Shown here: positions 39,507 through 50,000 of the stretch, one piece after another
Layout of the letters: each line of letters starts with the position of its first letter
Position numbering within the stretch: position 1 is the first letter of the stretch
Assembly: GCA_946699065.1 (NCBI GenBank)
Contig: CAMPDV010000233.1
Span: forward strand, 1-64,000
DNA from: Loxodes magnus
Taxonomy: Eukaryota > Ciliophora > Karyorelictea > Loxodida > Loxodidae
Length of the DNA stretch: 64,000 nucleotides
Direction of reading: 5' to 3'
Program-made: the position numbers and the translations under genes
Notes under the pieces: model-generated
What the model was told of the DNA's origin: nothing
Seen by the model: the letters and a program-made list of their open reading frames with translations, nothing else
The model's database searches: none

Positions 39507-39860
39507 GGATGTCGGCCGCGTCAGATAAATTAGAAGGTAATCTGGTGCAGTGTATACTGCATATCGAACAATCTCGCACTAAATGCCAACACGGGAAGGG
39601 TGGATAAGCTCCGTTGCGACATACCTAACTTACCCTGAGGGTTCTCTCTAGCAGTATGAAAGTTTGACTAACGGGTCTTCTAATTACCGACTTAATAACT
39701 ATCTCTTATTTGGACTTTATTCAAGAAGACTGAAGCACTTGACTCAAGATTTAAGAATAATTTTTAATAAGAAGATTCTTTATTTGGCCAAGCTGACATA
39801 ACTCACCGGAATTCTAGAATTTTAGCAAGAAACATGGAAAATTTTTCTTAATATAAAATA
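39507..39860 (+). repeat. Diverged duplicated element, right copy, with hairpin
   Basis: Second copy of the 39,047 element, about 450 bp downstream. It keeps a clean tgcagt-gtat-actgca hairpin and a GC-rich core (ccaacacgggaagggtgg). It ends just before the 39,878 inverted repeat. It may be a small non-autonomous mobile element or an RNA gene. No family is recognised. Confidence 0.5.
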
Positions 39861-39877
39861 TTAATATAGAAAGAGAT

Positions 39878-39910
39878 GCGCACCAATGAGGTGCTACGCG
39901 CTCTATAATC
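39878..39910. repeat. Inverted repeat, left arm
   Basis: The inner 16 bp tacgcgctctataatc is the perfect reverse complement of 46,554-46,569. Pairing continues imperfectly outward for about 34 bp. The outer part itself can fold (gcacc/ggtgc around a 5-base loop). Confidence 0.6.
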
Positions 39911-40367
39911 ATTTTTATTTATTTATTCATTTATTTATATGAAAAAAAGTTTTGTATTTCTAACTTTATAATAATATACTATTGCTATAGAAAAATTTAA
40001 TATTATTTTATCTACTAAATTTGAGTTTTCTTAAATTAATCAAAGACTTTTATATTTGATGAATAAAATTACTCTATGTTTAAATTTAAATTAAATATTT
40101 TCTAAGTAAATATCATTTAATAAATATTTATACATTTTTATTATTTTTCAGCTTATTTCAAATTTTATATTTTGATGTTTTTGATTTGTGTGATTTAAAC
40201 GTATAAGATTATCTAATAGTTTTCACTTTATTATTTTAATTTTTTCTTCAAGTTTTTAGATCACTTTTATAAATTAGGATCACTATATAATAATGAAAAA
40301 TTCTTTAGTAAAATATCTGTAAATTAACACAATAATTTAACGAAAAATTAACTTTAATGGAAGGAAT
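39911..40367. other. AT-rich spacer with atttatttattc-type simple repeat
   Basis: Starts with a short ttta/ttca simple repeat (39,911-39,945). The rest is low complexity. It should hold the promoter and 5' UTR of the 40,368 candidate gene. Confidence 0.4.
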
Positions 40368-40946
40368 ATGCAAACATTTACATGCTCCTAGCAAAAGGTA
40401 TCTTAGAATTTCTAGGACTAGGAAGAAACAGACAAAAAGGCTACCTAAAAATAGAGCTTCTATATTTTAAGAGAAGCAAATAGACAATAATGCAGCAAAA
40501 AAAAATTAGTTTATCACAACAAAAGTAGAAATGTTAGTTTAGCTAGTTAAAGTGGAACTTAACCTCCAGGAAGAAACCAAAGAAAGATAATAGAAAACTT
40601 ATGGAAAAACTAGAACTGTCTGAGTAAATAAATTCAAGAATAATATCTCAGAGATTTAAACGCTTTCTGGATTATATAATAGAGAAATAATACTTAATCC
40701 TAAAACTAAGAATATAAATAGAGAGATGTGGAAAAAAAATTAATACAGCTAGCAGAAAATAAATTTTAGCTACAATAGTAAATTGACTCGCAAGACAAAA
40801 ATTATATTACAATGATAATAGAAGTAGAAGCAATCAGAAAACCTAAAAGAAATTCGAAAGAAGCTATTGCTGTAATTCTTAAATGCCTCTGTGGAGAAGA
40901 TACAGGAAATTTCTAAATTTTAAACGGGAATTTTGAAAAAAAGTGA
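40368..40946 (+). CDS. Candidate Q-rich coiled-coil protein, about 192 residues
   Basis: From ATG 40,368 (MQTFTCSQQK) one frame is free of TGA to 40,944. It reads as a Q/K-rich coiled coil (VEKKLIQLAENKFQLQQQI) followed by KEAIAVILKCLCGEDTGNF. The frame is in fact open from 40,176. The other two frames break at TGA but also look partly protein-like, so this call rests on composition. The frame continues past the TGA if it is read as Trp, and a 30-nt GTATAA...TTTTAG intron-like stretch lies near 41,040. The 3' end is therefore uncertain. No family is recognised. Confidence 0.4.
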
Positions 40947-42530
40947 TAATAATAATTGAAGTTAAAGAACGAGAGAAGTTTTATGTAAATTTATTAGGAA
41001 ATAATTACAGAAGAAAAAAGCTAGAAACAAAATAAGGAGTATAAAAAATTTTTGAATTTTGATTTTAGCCTCTATGGAACAATCAGAATGTAGGTGGTTA
41101 AGAGATTGTAAATTCCCATAATCCCAAAATTTAATATTATCCATTAGATGAAACTTATCTCTATTTAATTTAAGGAGTTATAAATTAAAAAAAATTTTTA
41201 AGTGACCTTTATTTTTTATATATTAAAAAGAAAAATTAATAAAATTTTAAGTTAAAATATATGAATAAAATAAAATGAAACTAAAACATTTACTAATTTG
41301 ATATTTTAGATTTTCAAAATAAATAGTATAAAAATAAAATTAATTGTTTAATCAACACAATAAAATATAATAATATTTGAAATAAAAAAGATTTCTAAAT
41401 AATTCTTATTATTAAGTAAGTTAATAAAATAGAATATTTTTGTCAAAGAGATTATGTAAAATATTTTATTTAAAGTATAAAAATAAGAAAGTAATTTATT
41501 TAATAATAAAAAGTAAAGTTTTACTTTTAAGAGAAATTATAAGATTATATAATTTATCATATTAATTATATAAAAAATAGACTTTTTCATACAATCTCTT
41601 ATAATAACTATAATAAACTATTTTTATAAAAATATAATCTAAATAAAGTAAATTTTAATCTATTTTATTTTTTATAATTGTTCTATTTAGTAAAAATATT
41701 ATGCTTGTTTATAAACACAACGAAATTTATAGAATTATAAAAATTCTTAACAATATAATATTAAAAATATATAAATCTTATATTAATTAAAGCAATTAAA
41801 ATTATTTATTTATCAAAATAAGAATAAAAAAATAAAGCTTTATATTTAAATATTATATATCATTTTAAATATATTTTATCTTATTAAAATCAAATTATAA
41901 TTATTATTTTTTTGATCAAAATTTATTTAATTTTTATACGATTAAAGAATATATGGTTTAGTTTTTTTAATTAAATAGTACATATTTAAAACTAAATTAC
42001 TTAAATATGAAGCTATCTTACAATTAAATAGTTTCCATTCTAGATATTTTTACTCTTATTTACAACATTTTATTTATTCTACTTAATTAAACTCTTATTA
42101 ATTAAAAAGAAAATAAAATTAATCATATATTTAAAATATTAACATCAGTTTAATAATTAAAAATTTAGTATCTATATTTTAGTAAATAATAAAATTTTAA
42201 GTATTTATTATGAAGCGATCATTTTACTTTATTTATGCATAACTTATAAAATTATTGCTTAGATATTTATTTTAAATATCTTGTTTTAAGATTTTAAGTA
42301 GAATCTTTGATGACTTCTGATTAAAAAATTAACCAGAAACATAAAATTAATACATCATAATTTATTTTTTAATTATATAATTCTGCATTTATTTTAAAAA
42401 TTTAAAGTTTTTATTTACTATTTTTTTAATTTATTAATTTATTAATTTTAACTATAAGGGTTAGGGTCATCTTTAATTAGAGTAAATGTTTCCTCAAATT
42501 AAAGACAATAAAAGTTTTTATATTCAATAC
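40947..42530. other. AT-rich region; 3' part of a neighbour or spacer
   Basis: Between 40,947 and 41,160 both strands carry protein-like frames: the continuation of the 40,368 frame, and a minus frame starting MDNIKFWDYG at 41,144. I cannot choose between them. From 41,160 to 42,530 the sequence is low complexity and presumably includes the 3' UTR of the zinc-knuckle gene. Confidence 0.35.
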
Positions 42531-43382
42531 TCAACTGTACATGTCTTCATCTGAATCAATTTCAAACTGAGATAATTCTTCTTTCTCTTCAATAAGCTCA
42601 TAGAATTGTTCTTCCATCTTCTTGTAATTTTTCTCCAGCTTCTCTAAACAAATTTTAAGGTCATTGTTGTCCTTTTAAAGCTATTTATTCTGTTACTATT
42701 AATTACCAAGATCCTGTTTGATTAATGTCACACTTGAATCATCTAATATCAGCTTCTTTCTGTAAATACCTCTAAAGTAGTTACAATATAGCCTCCTCGA
42801 TGTTCCAAATTATTTACGGTGCTGCTCAAGCACTCTTCTTCACTTCGGACATTACCTCAAAAAATGTCCAGCCTTTTGACAACAATAGCAAAATTTTATT
42901 AAGGGCTTGAATTAAAATTTTTATTCTGCTTACATTTTTTCAATTTCCATCTTTTCTGATTGAAGTTAGTTTTTTTTGATTGGTAATAGAATTTCTTCTT
43001 TAATTTTCTATTGATTTACTTCTAGGTTTTTTTCTAATAGTTCAAATTAGGAAGTTAAGGCTTCAATTTAAAACTAAACTTTACTTACCAAGTCTTGATC
43101 TTCCTTTTTTCTATCTTAAAAAAGAAGCCGAAGATTCAAGTTTTCCGCCTTCTGGATCTATATTTCGGTATTCATTTTCTCAATTAATGAATAAAGCTAA
43201 ATAATGTCTTGCTCGTGGGGTTTCTCAAGCTTTTTCAGTTTGCTAGGAAATTCCGTATTTCCCAATCCCTAACAGGAGTAGATTTATCTTTTTTGAATTC
43301 TTGGCTCTTGTTAGTTAACTGAGACTTAAGATTGATCTTTAAGGTTAGAATTCAAGGTTTAGATTCCCGGGTTTTTTTCCAT
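42531..43382 (-). CDS. Coiled-coil protein with CCHC zinc knuckle, 283 residues
   Basis: From ATG 43,382 (MEKNPGIQTL) one frame runs to TGA 42,531-42,533. It shows a long coiled coil (about 35-155), one CCHC zinc knuckle (C165-x2-C168-x4-H173-x4-C178, seen as CYCCQKAGHFLRQC), a basic linker, and a second acidic coiled coil ending EIDSDEDMYS. An in-frame TGA at residue 181, directly after the knuckle (CPK-W-RR), is read as Trp. Gln is often TAA/TAG. CCHC knuckles bind single-stranded nucleic acid and occur in retroelement Gag/ORF1 proteins and in cellular RNA-binding proteins. Coiled coil plus one knuckle resembles LINE ORF1, but no reverse transcriptase is adjacent. The gene sits inside the 39.9-46.6 kb inverted-repeat segment. 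Confidence 0.75.
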
Positions 43383-43963
43383 TGGAAATTGACCGTGGAT
43401 TCTTGTAGTTCGCATTCTAACAAGCGGAGTTACGCAGTTAATAATGAACACAAAAACTGTTTGAAAGCTTTCAGCTTTGATGGCGAAATCATTCCATTCT
43501 GTTCTCGCCCCTTCTAGCCTTTCTTGAGGAAAGGTAAATATTATATAGGTGGTATTGTAGAGAGAAACAAGAAATTGAACCCTTATGTGGTTTTAATAAA
43601 GCAGACATACGAACCTATTCTAATTTATCTTAATATAATTTTCTTTTTATATTCTGATACTTTTAGTTTATCTAAAATTAATTTAAACTTAATTTATTTT
43701 ACCTTATGAATAAATCTTGCTTTATACCTAATTCCATTTAATCTATTTACTATGATTTCTCTTTTAAGTATTTTCTTCCTTTTTTCTTACCTTCTTGCGT
43801 GCAGAAGATTTTTAACATATTTTTTCATTACTATTCTATTATTTTATTTTTCTTAAATTTATGTATTTGCTTTATTTATGTCTTTTTCATTTTTAATATT
43901 ATCTAATATTGTTTTTGAAAGGAAATAATTTATATTAGAGATTATTATTTTATTTAAAATGGA
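43383..43963. other. Upstream region of the zinc-knuckle gene
   Basis: The zinc-knuckle frame remains open and fairly GC-rich on the minus strand back to about 43,560 (e.g. EWNDFAIKAESFQ), so the true start may lie upstream of 43,382 or an upstream exon may be present. Two short plus-strand ATG frames here look like shadows. 43,600-43,960 is T-rich. Confidence 0.35.
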
Positions 43964-44164
43964 TCATAATAACTTAGTTATAACTATTAATGCATTCAAT
44001 TTCAGAGTTTTAAATTTATATAAAATCATTTCAGTCTATGAAATTTTTCCTTGGATTTGTTGCAAAAATGTGTTTTGAATTAACTCTAATCTTAATTTTG
44101 AGTTTTCTGATTTTAGTAAATCTATCATGCTCATCAAGTCTTGAGTTCGGTTGATACGAAACAT
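43964..44164 (-). CDS. Small coiled-coil protein candidate, at least 66 residues
   Basis: From ATG 44,164 (MFRINRTQDL) to TGA 43,964 the frame reads MSMIDLLKSENSKLRLELIQ and then an FLQQIQGKISQTEM segment, a convincing heptad-like pattern. The frame is open upstream to about 44,292 (NGSSKKASPKKSNSSQQN), so the real start may be further up or in another exon. An overlapping minus frame ending at tandem TGA 44,131-44,136 (CKRCKCFVSTELKT) is the competing reading. No family is recognised. Confidence 0.4.
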
Positions 44165-44887
44165 TTACAGCGCTTGCAAACTTTAAGATTACTGTCTAAA
44201 GTAAAAGAGATTGGTAGTAATATTTTATTAGGAGCTATTAGACTTTTTAGGAGAAGCTTTTTTGCTAGAACCATTTTTATATAATATAACAATTTGACTA
44301 AAATAATAATTAATATAATATTTTTATTAAATATATTAAAATATTTAAAATCATTACTATACAATACTTAAATTTCCAAACCTATTCATAAGTTTTAGTA
44401 TCTTATAATATCTAATATATTGAACCAATTAAAATAAATGCCTTTTAAATGTAAAATTTAAATATTTTATTTATTTATTAATTTTTAAAGGTTTCAAAGA
44501 TTCAAGCTTCTAATTTATAAAAAGGAAACATTAGAATCTGTATTTCTACTAAAAGGAATGTAATATTAAAATAATAAATAGATTAAATAGTTATTTTTTA
44601 TAAATAACTATAAATATTAATAATTTAGATTTACCCTTCTTAAAAGCGTTTATCAACATTCTAATAAATTAAAAATCATAATTAAATATTAAATTTTTAA
44701 AATCTTAACCCTAAAGGCTAATATTATAATGAGGAGTTGTAGTTAATATTTGATTTAAAAAATAGCAAAACTAAATAAGCACGAAAGTTAAAATGTTTAA
44801 ATGATTAATGTAATTTAGTTTGAAGATTCTATATATTTTATTTTATCTTAGAAATATATTTTTTATAACTTTTTAATTTAAATAATT
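44165..44887. other. AT-rich spacer
   Basis: Possible N-terminal extension of the 43,964 gene to about 44,292. Beyond that it is low-complexity A/T without recognisable features. Confidence 0.35.
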
Positions 44888-45165
44888 AAAAAGATGGTGG
44901 GAGCTGAGATTGACCTTCTGAATCATACTTTCTGGTTTTATGGTTAGGAACAAGTTCCTTTCCTGTCGCTGAGAAAGTCCCTGGTCAAAGTCAACCTTTG
45001 CAAGGGAACGCCTTCCTTTTGATTATCCACTCCTGGTAGGGTCTTGAAGCCTGGCTGCCCATAGCGATGGAGCTCCTTGGCAGCTGCTTTTCGAAAGCAA
45101 CAGGATATCCCCGTTATCCCATGAAGGGAGTGTTGGGGTCGTTAAACTGCAAGAAGTTGCAGTCC
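44888..45165 (-). ncRNA. Dispersed structured RNA/SINE, copy 4 (subfamily A, best preserved)
   Basis: Read on the minus strand it has a perfect 5' hairpin (actgcaa-cttc-ttgcagt), a gctttcgaaaagc hairpin, a perfect ctgcc/ggcag stem, the ggcttcaag block, the aggaacttgttcct repeat and a T run at its 3' end. Upstream it carries aattaattttaaacttaaag as in copy 2. A TGA and indels break any frame shared with the other copies, which argues against a protein product. Confidence 0.82.
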
Positions 45166-45313
45166 AAAAATCTTTAAGTTTAAAATTAATTAATTAGTTA
45201 TTATTGAAATTTTAATATAGCATTTATTTAGTTTACTTGCAAAATTAGCATCATAAAGATTTATTTACAATTAAGTTTATAAAAATTTAGTAGTCTTTTA
45301 TATTTAAGAATCC

Positions 45314-45397
45314 TAGCGTATACTTAGCAGCAGACAATAAGGTCAGTGATCTGGGGCGCTAGTTTTTCCGAGCTGGGTTCAAATCTTGCCGCTATCA
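45314..45397 (+). pseudogene. tRNA-Leu-like pseudogene
   Basis: The 3' half (ggcgctag, then gggttcaaatcttgccgct and atca plus a T run) closely follows the intact tRNA-Leu at 56,521. The 5' half is scrambled, although tagcg/cgcta can still pair as an acceptor. The T-arm stem has mismatches and no clean anticodon arm forms. A degenerate or tRNA-derived copy is most likely. Confidence 0.5.
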
Positions 45398-45789
45398 TTT
45401 TTTAGTATTAAAAAGCAAAATTAATGTTAATTGAATTCTTTAGTTTACAATAAAAAAGAATTAATACATGTGCTGGAACAATTACAATCATCTAAACACT
45501 AAAATAATTTTAAATCTAACACTATGAATGATAATACTTTCTATCAATATTAATCCATAAAATCTTATTTTTATATCTTTAAATAAAGTATTTTATTTTT
45601 AGTAGATTAAAGTTAATTAGGCAAAGATATTAATTAGACTGTGGAAAAAGCAGAACATACGATTTAGAAGAGTTTTAAATTACAAATATATCATAAAAAA
45701 TAATTAGTATAAAAACATTCTGAAAAATAATTAAGGCAAAAACTTTTATTATCATGAGCTCATATAATTAAACATAGCATCAATTGGTA
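45398..45789. other. AT-rich spacer
   Basis: Low-complexity A/T sequence. Nothing recognised. Confidence 0.4.
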
Positions 45790-46104
45790 ATGGCACAAGG
45801 AGCCAAACTCAAATCATTATTAAACTATTGAACCCATTGGATCTTTTCGCGAGGTGAATATCCTTTTAATTATTTCAGAAAGATGAGGTTGCGATAAGGA
45901 CGATTGAAGTTTAATCTTTCGCAGTGCTTCATTGGGCTGCTGAATCAAATGTGAACTGACATTACCATAGGATCAGATGAAAAATATCATTTTTCAAGCA
46001 TAGCTACTTATGAAGATACTATGTTCTGTACTTAGAGACTTCTGGAATTCCAAAATCCTGAGCTAATAAACAAGCTAAACTTTTTATCTTAATCTTAATC
46101 ATGA
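45790..46104 (+). CDS. Small uncharacterised protein, 104 residues
   Basis: A locally higher-GC island reads from ATG 45,790 (MAQGAKLKSL) to TGA 46,102 with a balanced composition: FSRGEYPFNYFRKMRLRQG, SDEKYHFSSIATYEDTM, RLLEFQNPELINKL. Two internal TGA codons are read as Trp (NY-W-THW, NQM-W-TD). No TM segment or signal peptide. No family is recognised. The GC rise over the flanks is the main support. A structured RNA is the alternative. Confidence 0.45.
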
Positions 46105-46553
46105 ACTTTTAATAATTAATTTAGTTTTATATTTCATTTTATTCATAAAGAAGGTGATATTATATAAAATTAAATTATGAACAATACTAAAAAACTTTGA
46201 TCATAAAAGTATTTATTTTTTTCTAATTGATTAACACCTTAAATAAATTAAAATTTTTAAGGGAATTTATTTTTTTTGGTTTTTTTACTTTATTAATTTT
46301 TAATGCCTAATTTTAGTAAAAATTTAAAATTCTAAGAACAGCAAATCTGCCTTATGTTGAATTAATAACTAATTTTATATTATTCGCTTATTATAAAATG
46401 ATTTATAAAATTACTAGATAAATTAAATTTAAATTTAAAATTATTCTTCATAATAAATGTATAGCCTCAGATTTATCTTTATGACATAATTAACTCAAAA
46501 TGACCAAAAATAATTTATAAAAATACTTTTAATTAAAATAAATAAATAAATTG
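46105..46553. other. AT-rich spacer
   Basis: Low-complexity A/T sequence. Nothing recognised. Confidence 0.4.
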
Positions 46554-46587
46554 GATTATAGAGCGCGTAGCCCTCTTGTTGGTACGC
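46554..46587. repeat. Inverted repeat, right arm
   Basis: gattatagagcgcgta is the exact reverse complement of 39,895-39,910. The outer part (ccctcttgttggtacgc) is an imperfect match to the left arm. Confidence 0.6.
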
Positions 46588-46599
46588 AGCTTTAAATTA

Positions 46600-46910
46600 A
46601 TTTTATTTAATGTCGAAAAATAAAATTTTATGGGTCTCTCTATCCTTGTTTTCTCTTCCTGCAGTACGTTCCTGTAATTTTTCCTTCCAAAGCATAGGAT
46701 GAAATATGCGATTACGGGCAGATTTCCCCGACCTATGATGAAGAAAGTATCCTCCTGACAGTCAGAGTTCTCCCGTTTTTCATATCATCTTCTCTTGTTA
46801 TTTGTTTCTATTCCTCCGATTTACCCTCCACCTGCGATCATTTTTTTGTTGCCTTACTGGGCCTCCAAGTAGCATTCGAAGGAAAGGGCTTTCCACCCTA
46901 TTTAAAATAT
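46600..46910. other. GC-rich island of unknown nature
   Basis: About 300 bp far richer in GC than its surroundings, directly outside the right inverted repeat. The plus strand has an ATG frame from about 46,631 (begins MGLSILVFSS) that stays open with one TGA, and the minus strand is also open. It ends with a gaaaggg/ctttccaccc block. It could be a small gene, a structured RNA or the end of a mobile element. The left inverted repeat has a GC-rich block in the matching outer position (39,507-39,860), but the two are at most weakly similar. Confidence 0.35.
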
Positions 46911-47043
46911 ATTAAATAATAAAGCATAATCCTGTGAAGTTAGTATAGATATAAGAATTAAATATTAATAATTAGATGATTGCTATAATTATATTTCCTT
47001 TTAAGATTAATATAATATTTAATTTGAGTGTTTTAAGTTAAAA

Positions 47044-50000
47044 TCAATCAGAAATTTTAACTTCCTCTTGTTGCTTTATATCTTGTTCTTTAAAATCTTG
47101 ATTCTTCAAAATTAAATTATTACTCTGATCAACAGTTTAATTAAGAATCTCACTTTATTCAATGAAGGATTAATAATTTTTTTAATTTTATATTTTATCC
47201 TTATTTAAATTAAGATCTCCTTCAATCTTACTTAGCTTTTATTAAAGAGCTTGCTTTGAGAAATCTTGCTAAGTAGTTTTATATAAATTTTATAAAGCAT
47301 TTTACTATTGAGAAATAGACAATGAAGAGACTGAACTCTTTAAGCTAAGTCTTTATATTCTATTTTTTTGAGTATTCAAATGATTGCTTAGCATACTAAC
47401 TTTTGAGTTACATTTATAAGCAAATCTAAACAAAGTCACAGTATCAATCTGATCCTCTACTAAGTATTTAGGATAATATTTCTTTATTGTATAAACTGAG
47501 TAAGTAATAGTGAGACAAGCAATTATCAAAAAAATTAGAATAAAGACGAACTAAGAGTAACTGTTTCAGAGTAGTGACAAAGATGTAAAGAAATAAAGCA
47601 TAGATATGATAAATAAAAGAGTAACTGCAATTATATTTGCTCTTTCATAGGTATAAGGTTTCATTCTAAAGGTAATGAAAGTATGTATAAGTAAGAGGAA
47701 AGTAACTGTAAAGCCATGAGCTATTTGACTGTATTTCTTAAGTATTTTATTGATGCAAACTAAAATTAGCTGTATCTGCATTTTAATTAAAATACTTAAA
47801 GGCTTTTCTTTTATATGCAATGCAGCGCTCTTCATATCTTATCAATGAGGTCTAGATAGAAAAGTCAGAGGCAAAAATAAGGTAATACTCAGTACAGATA
47901 AGAAAGCTTTATACTTATATTCAGAAGAACTACACCAAAGGAAACAATCTTTGTCCATAAAAGATTCTTCATAATCTATTTTACCATCTAAGTTCTCATC
48001 CAAACCTTAAGTACACATAAATATTTCAGTCAAAACAAATAAAATAGGCATGTATAATAATTCTCCGATTAAAGGAAGCAAAAGAAAAATAAAAAATCCA
48101 ATAACTCTTGAAATTAGAGCATCAAACCTTATTTCTAATTTAAAGAAAAAGCTTAAAAGAAGAAATAGAAATATCATTACTATAGCAATGCATATTCAGA
48201 AAAAGTTACTATAAAGATGTCTATCATTTATATTTAACAATAAAAGATTTATTGCTATATCTAACTTTTCATTCAAATCTTTTAAACTAGGACCTAAAGC
48301 TATATATTATAAATTAAGGAGTAGTAAGATAAAAATTAATAAATCATCTTCCATGGTTTTTTCTATATAGTCTGTTATTTTTTAATAAACTCTTTCTCTT
48401 CAAATTTTTTTTCCTATTATTAATAAAATAAAGCCAATTAATATAAAACTAATCATTATTATATCTGAAGTTAACTTTCCCTATCTATAGTCCAATAAAT
48501 GTCTTTTTGTGAAATCACAATCTTTATATTAGTCAAAGTAATCTTTTGGCGGTTCTATTGTTTTCTCGAAAAATAAAATATTAGTTTCGAAATCCCATAT
48601 GATGGCACATCCAGGACAGTATTTGCCGTTATAGTAAAAGTCATAGTAATCTGTTTAATTTGCAAATAGACTTTTGAAAAGGAAGTTAACATTTGTTCTA
48701 AAATGATTTTTGAATTGCACTCTTCCACTACATCCAATAAAATCAACGTTACTAATGGCTTAATAAATAACTTAAGGATCTTCAAAGTCTAAACCTTAAG
48801 AAATTATTTTTTCCATTGCATGAGCGACTATATAAGACTCTTCATAAAAGTAGCACTAATAATCTGGTAATATCAACTATGTACATTGTTTAGCTTAGTC
48901 ATATTATTTTTGTCCTATTTCGTTTTTTCAGGCTATAGGAACTATATTTATTTAGCTTCCTGGAAAAATTTTCATCATTCATTCTGTTCCATAATTTTTA
49001 GATTAATTACTATAAATAACGTAATTTCCATTGCTATTCCCTATTCAAATCAGGTCTTCCTTTTAACCTCCTAATTTATAAAACTGATAGCCAATTTCTA
49101 CCTGAGATTCAAGTCAGGAGAGGCAGACAATTATTCTTATTTACTTTTTTAAGATATCCTCAGCTATATCTCCATATATTTTAAAATGACTATCCAAATC
49201 TTTACTACGAAGCCATAATCATTCGAAAATTTTAAAATTAGGGTTACTAATTATCTATATCTAATAAAGTTAAGCTTGCTTTGTAATATAATCAGAAATA
49301 GCTATATATTCTGGTATGTTCTCAACATATAATCCTATTTACTTTCAAGAATTCTTGATAATAAACCTCACTATCACTTCTGCAAAATCTTCAGAATTAA
49401 CATAATTATAGGTTATATCTTTAAAACCATTTTTAAGAGCTAAGTCATCATTAGTCACTATTAAAAAAGAAGGGATTTTTACTTAGAACTCTTAAAGTAT
49501 CTAAATAGTATCTTATATTGTTTAAGAAGTTCTAACCACATGAGCTGATCCTAATTTATCCTAATTGCTTATTAAATGCTAGATATAGTATTCTCTATTA
49601 AATATCTACTCACTGTATTCAATTCCCACTGCTTCAAAATTATAATTACGAAGTATATTGCTGGAATATTTTACATCCTAAGCTCCACATCATACAGTTT
49701 TTTAAATTTAGAAGCTTAAAATGTTTTGAATTCCATTATAATCCTGGAAATTAGTACTGTAACTGAAAGTTAAATTTATTTTATTAGGAGGAGGAGATGT
49801 AGAATTTCCAGGTCATATGATATCATAAAATTAAGTAACTTAGGCTTAATTTATTTAATGTGTTAAGATAATTTCTGATTCTCTTTTGTTATATACTGAA
49901 ATCTTATTTAGTTCTTAATCTTAAATTCCAATCTAAAATAAATTAGATTTAAAGTCATTTGCTTGCTCTTTATATCTTAGAATATTTTCTAATTATTTTC

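Noticed and set aside
40962-41144. Minus-strand small gene (MDNIKFWDYG)
   Set aside because: Both strands look protein-like here. There is no domain, GC rise or homology to prefer it.
42455-42475. Telomere-like ttaggg
   Set aside because: Only a single gggttaggg occurrence, with no tandem array.
43100-43400. Frameshifted pseudogene upstream of the zinc knuckle
   Set aside because: An alternative frame with two TGA looked plausible, but the ATG 43,382 frame runs unbroken to the knuckle and the terminal TGA.
48555-48785. Minus frame of 76 codons beginning MKILKLFIKP
   Set aside because: It overlaps the receptor in another frame. The receptor frame gives conserved ligand-binding-domain motifs across the same bases.
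48886-49074. Plus-strand 62-codon frame
   Set aside because: It is a shadow of the receptor gene on the opposite strand.
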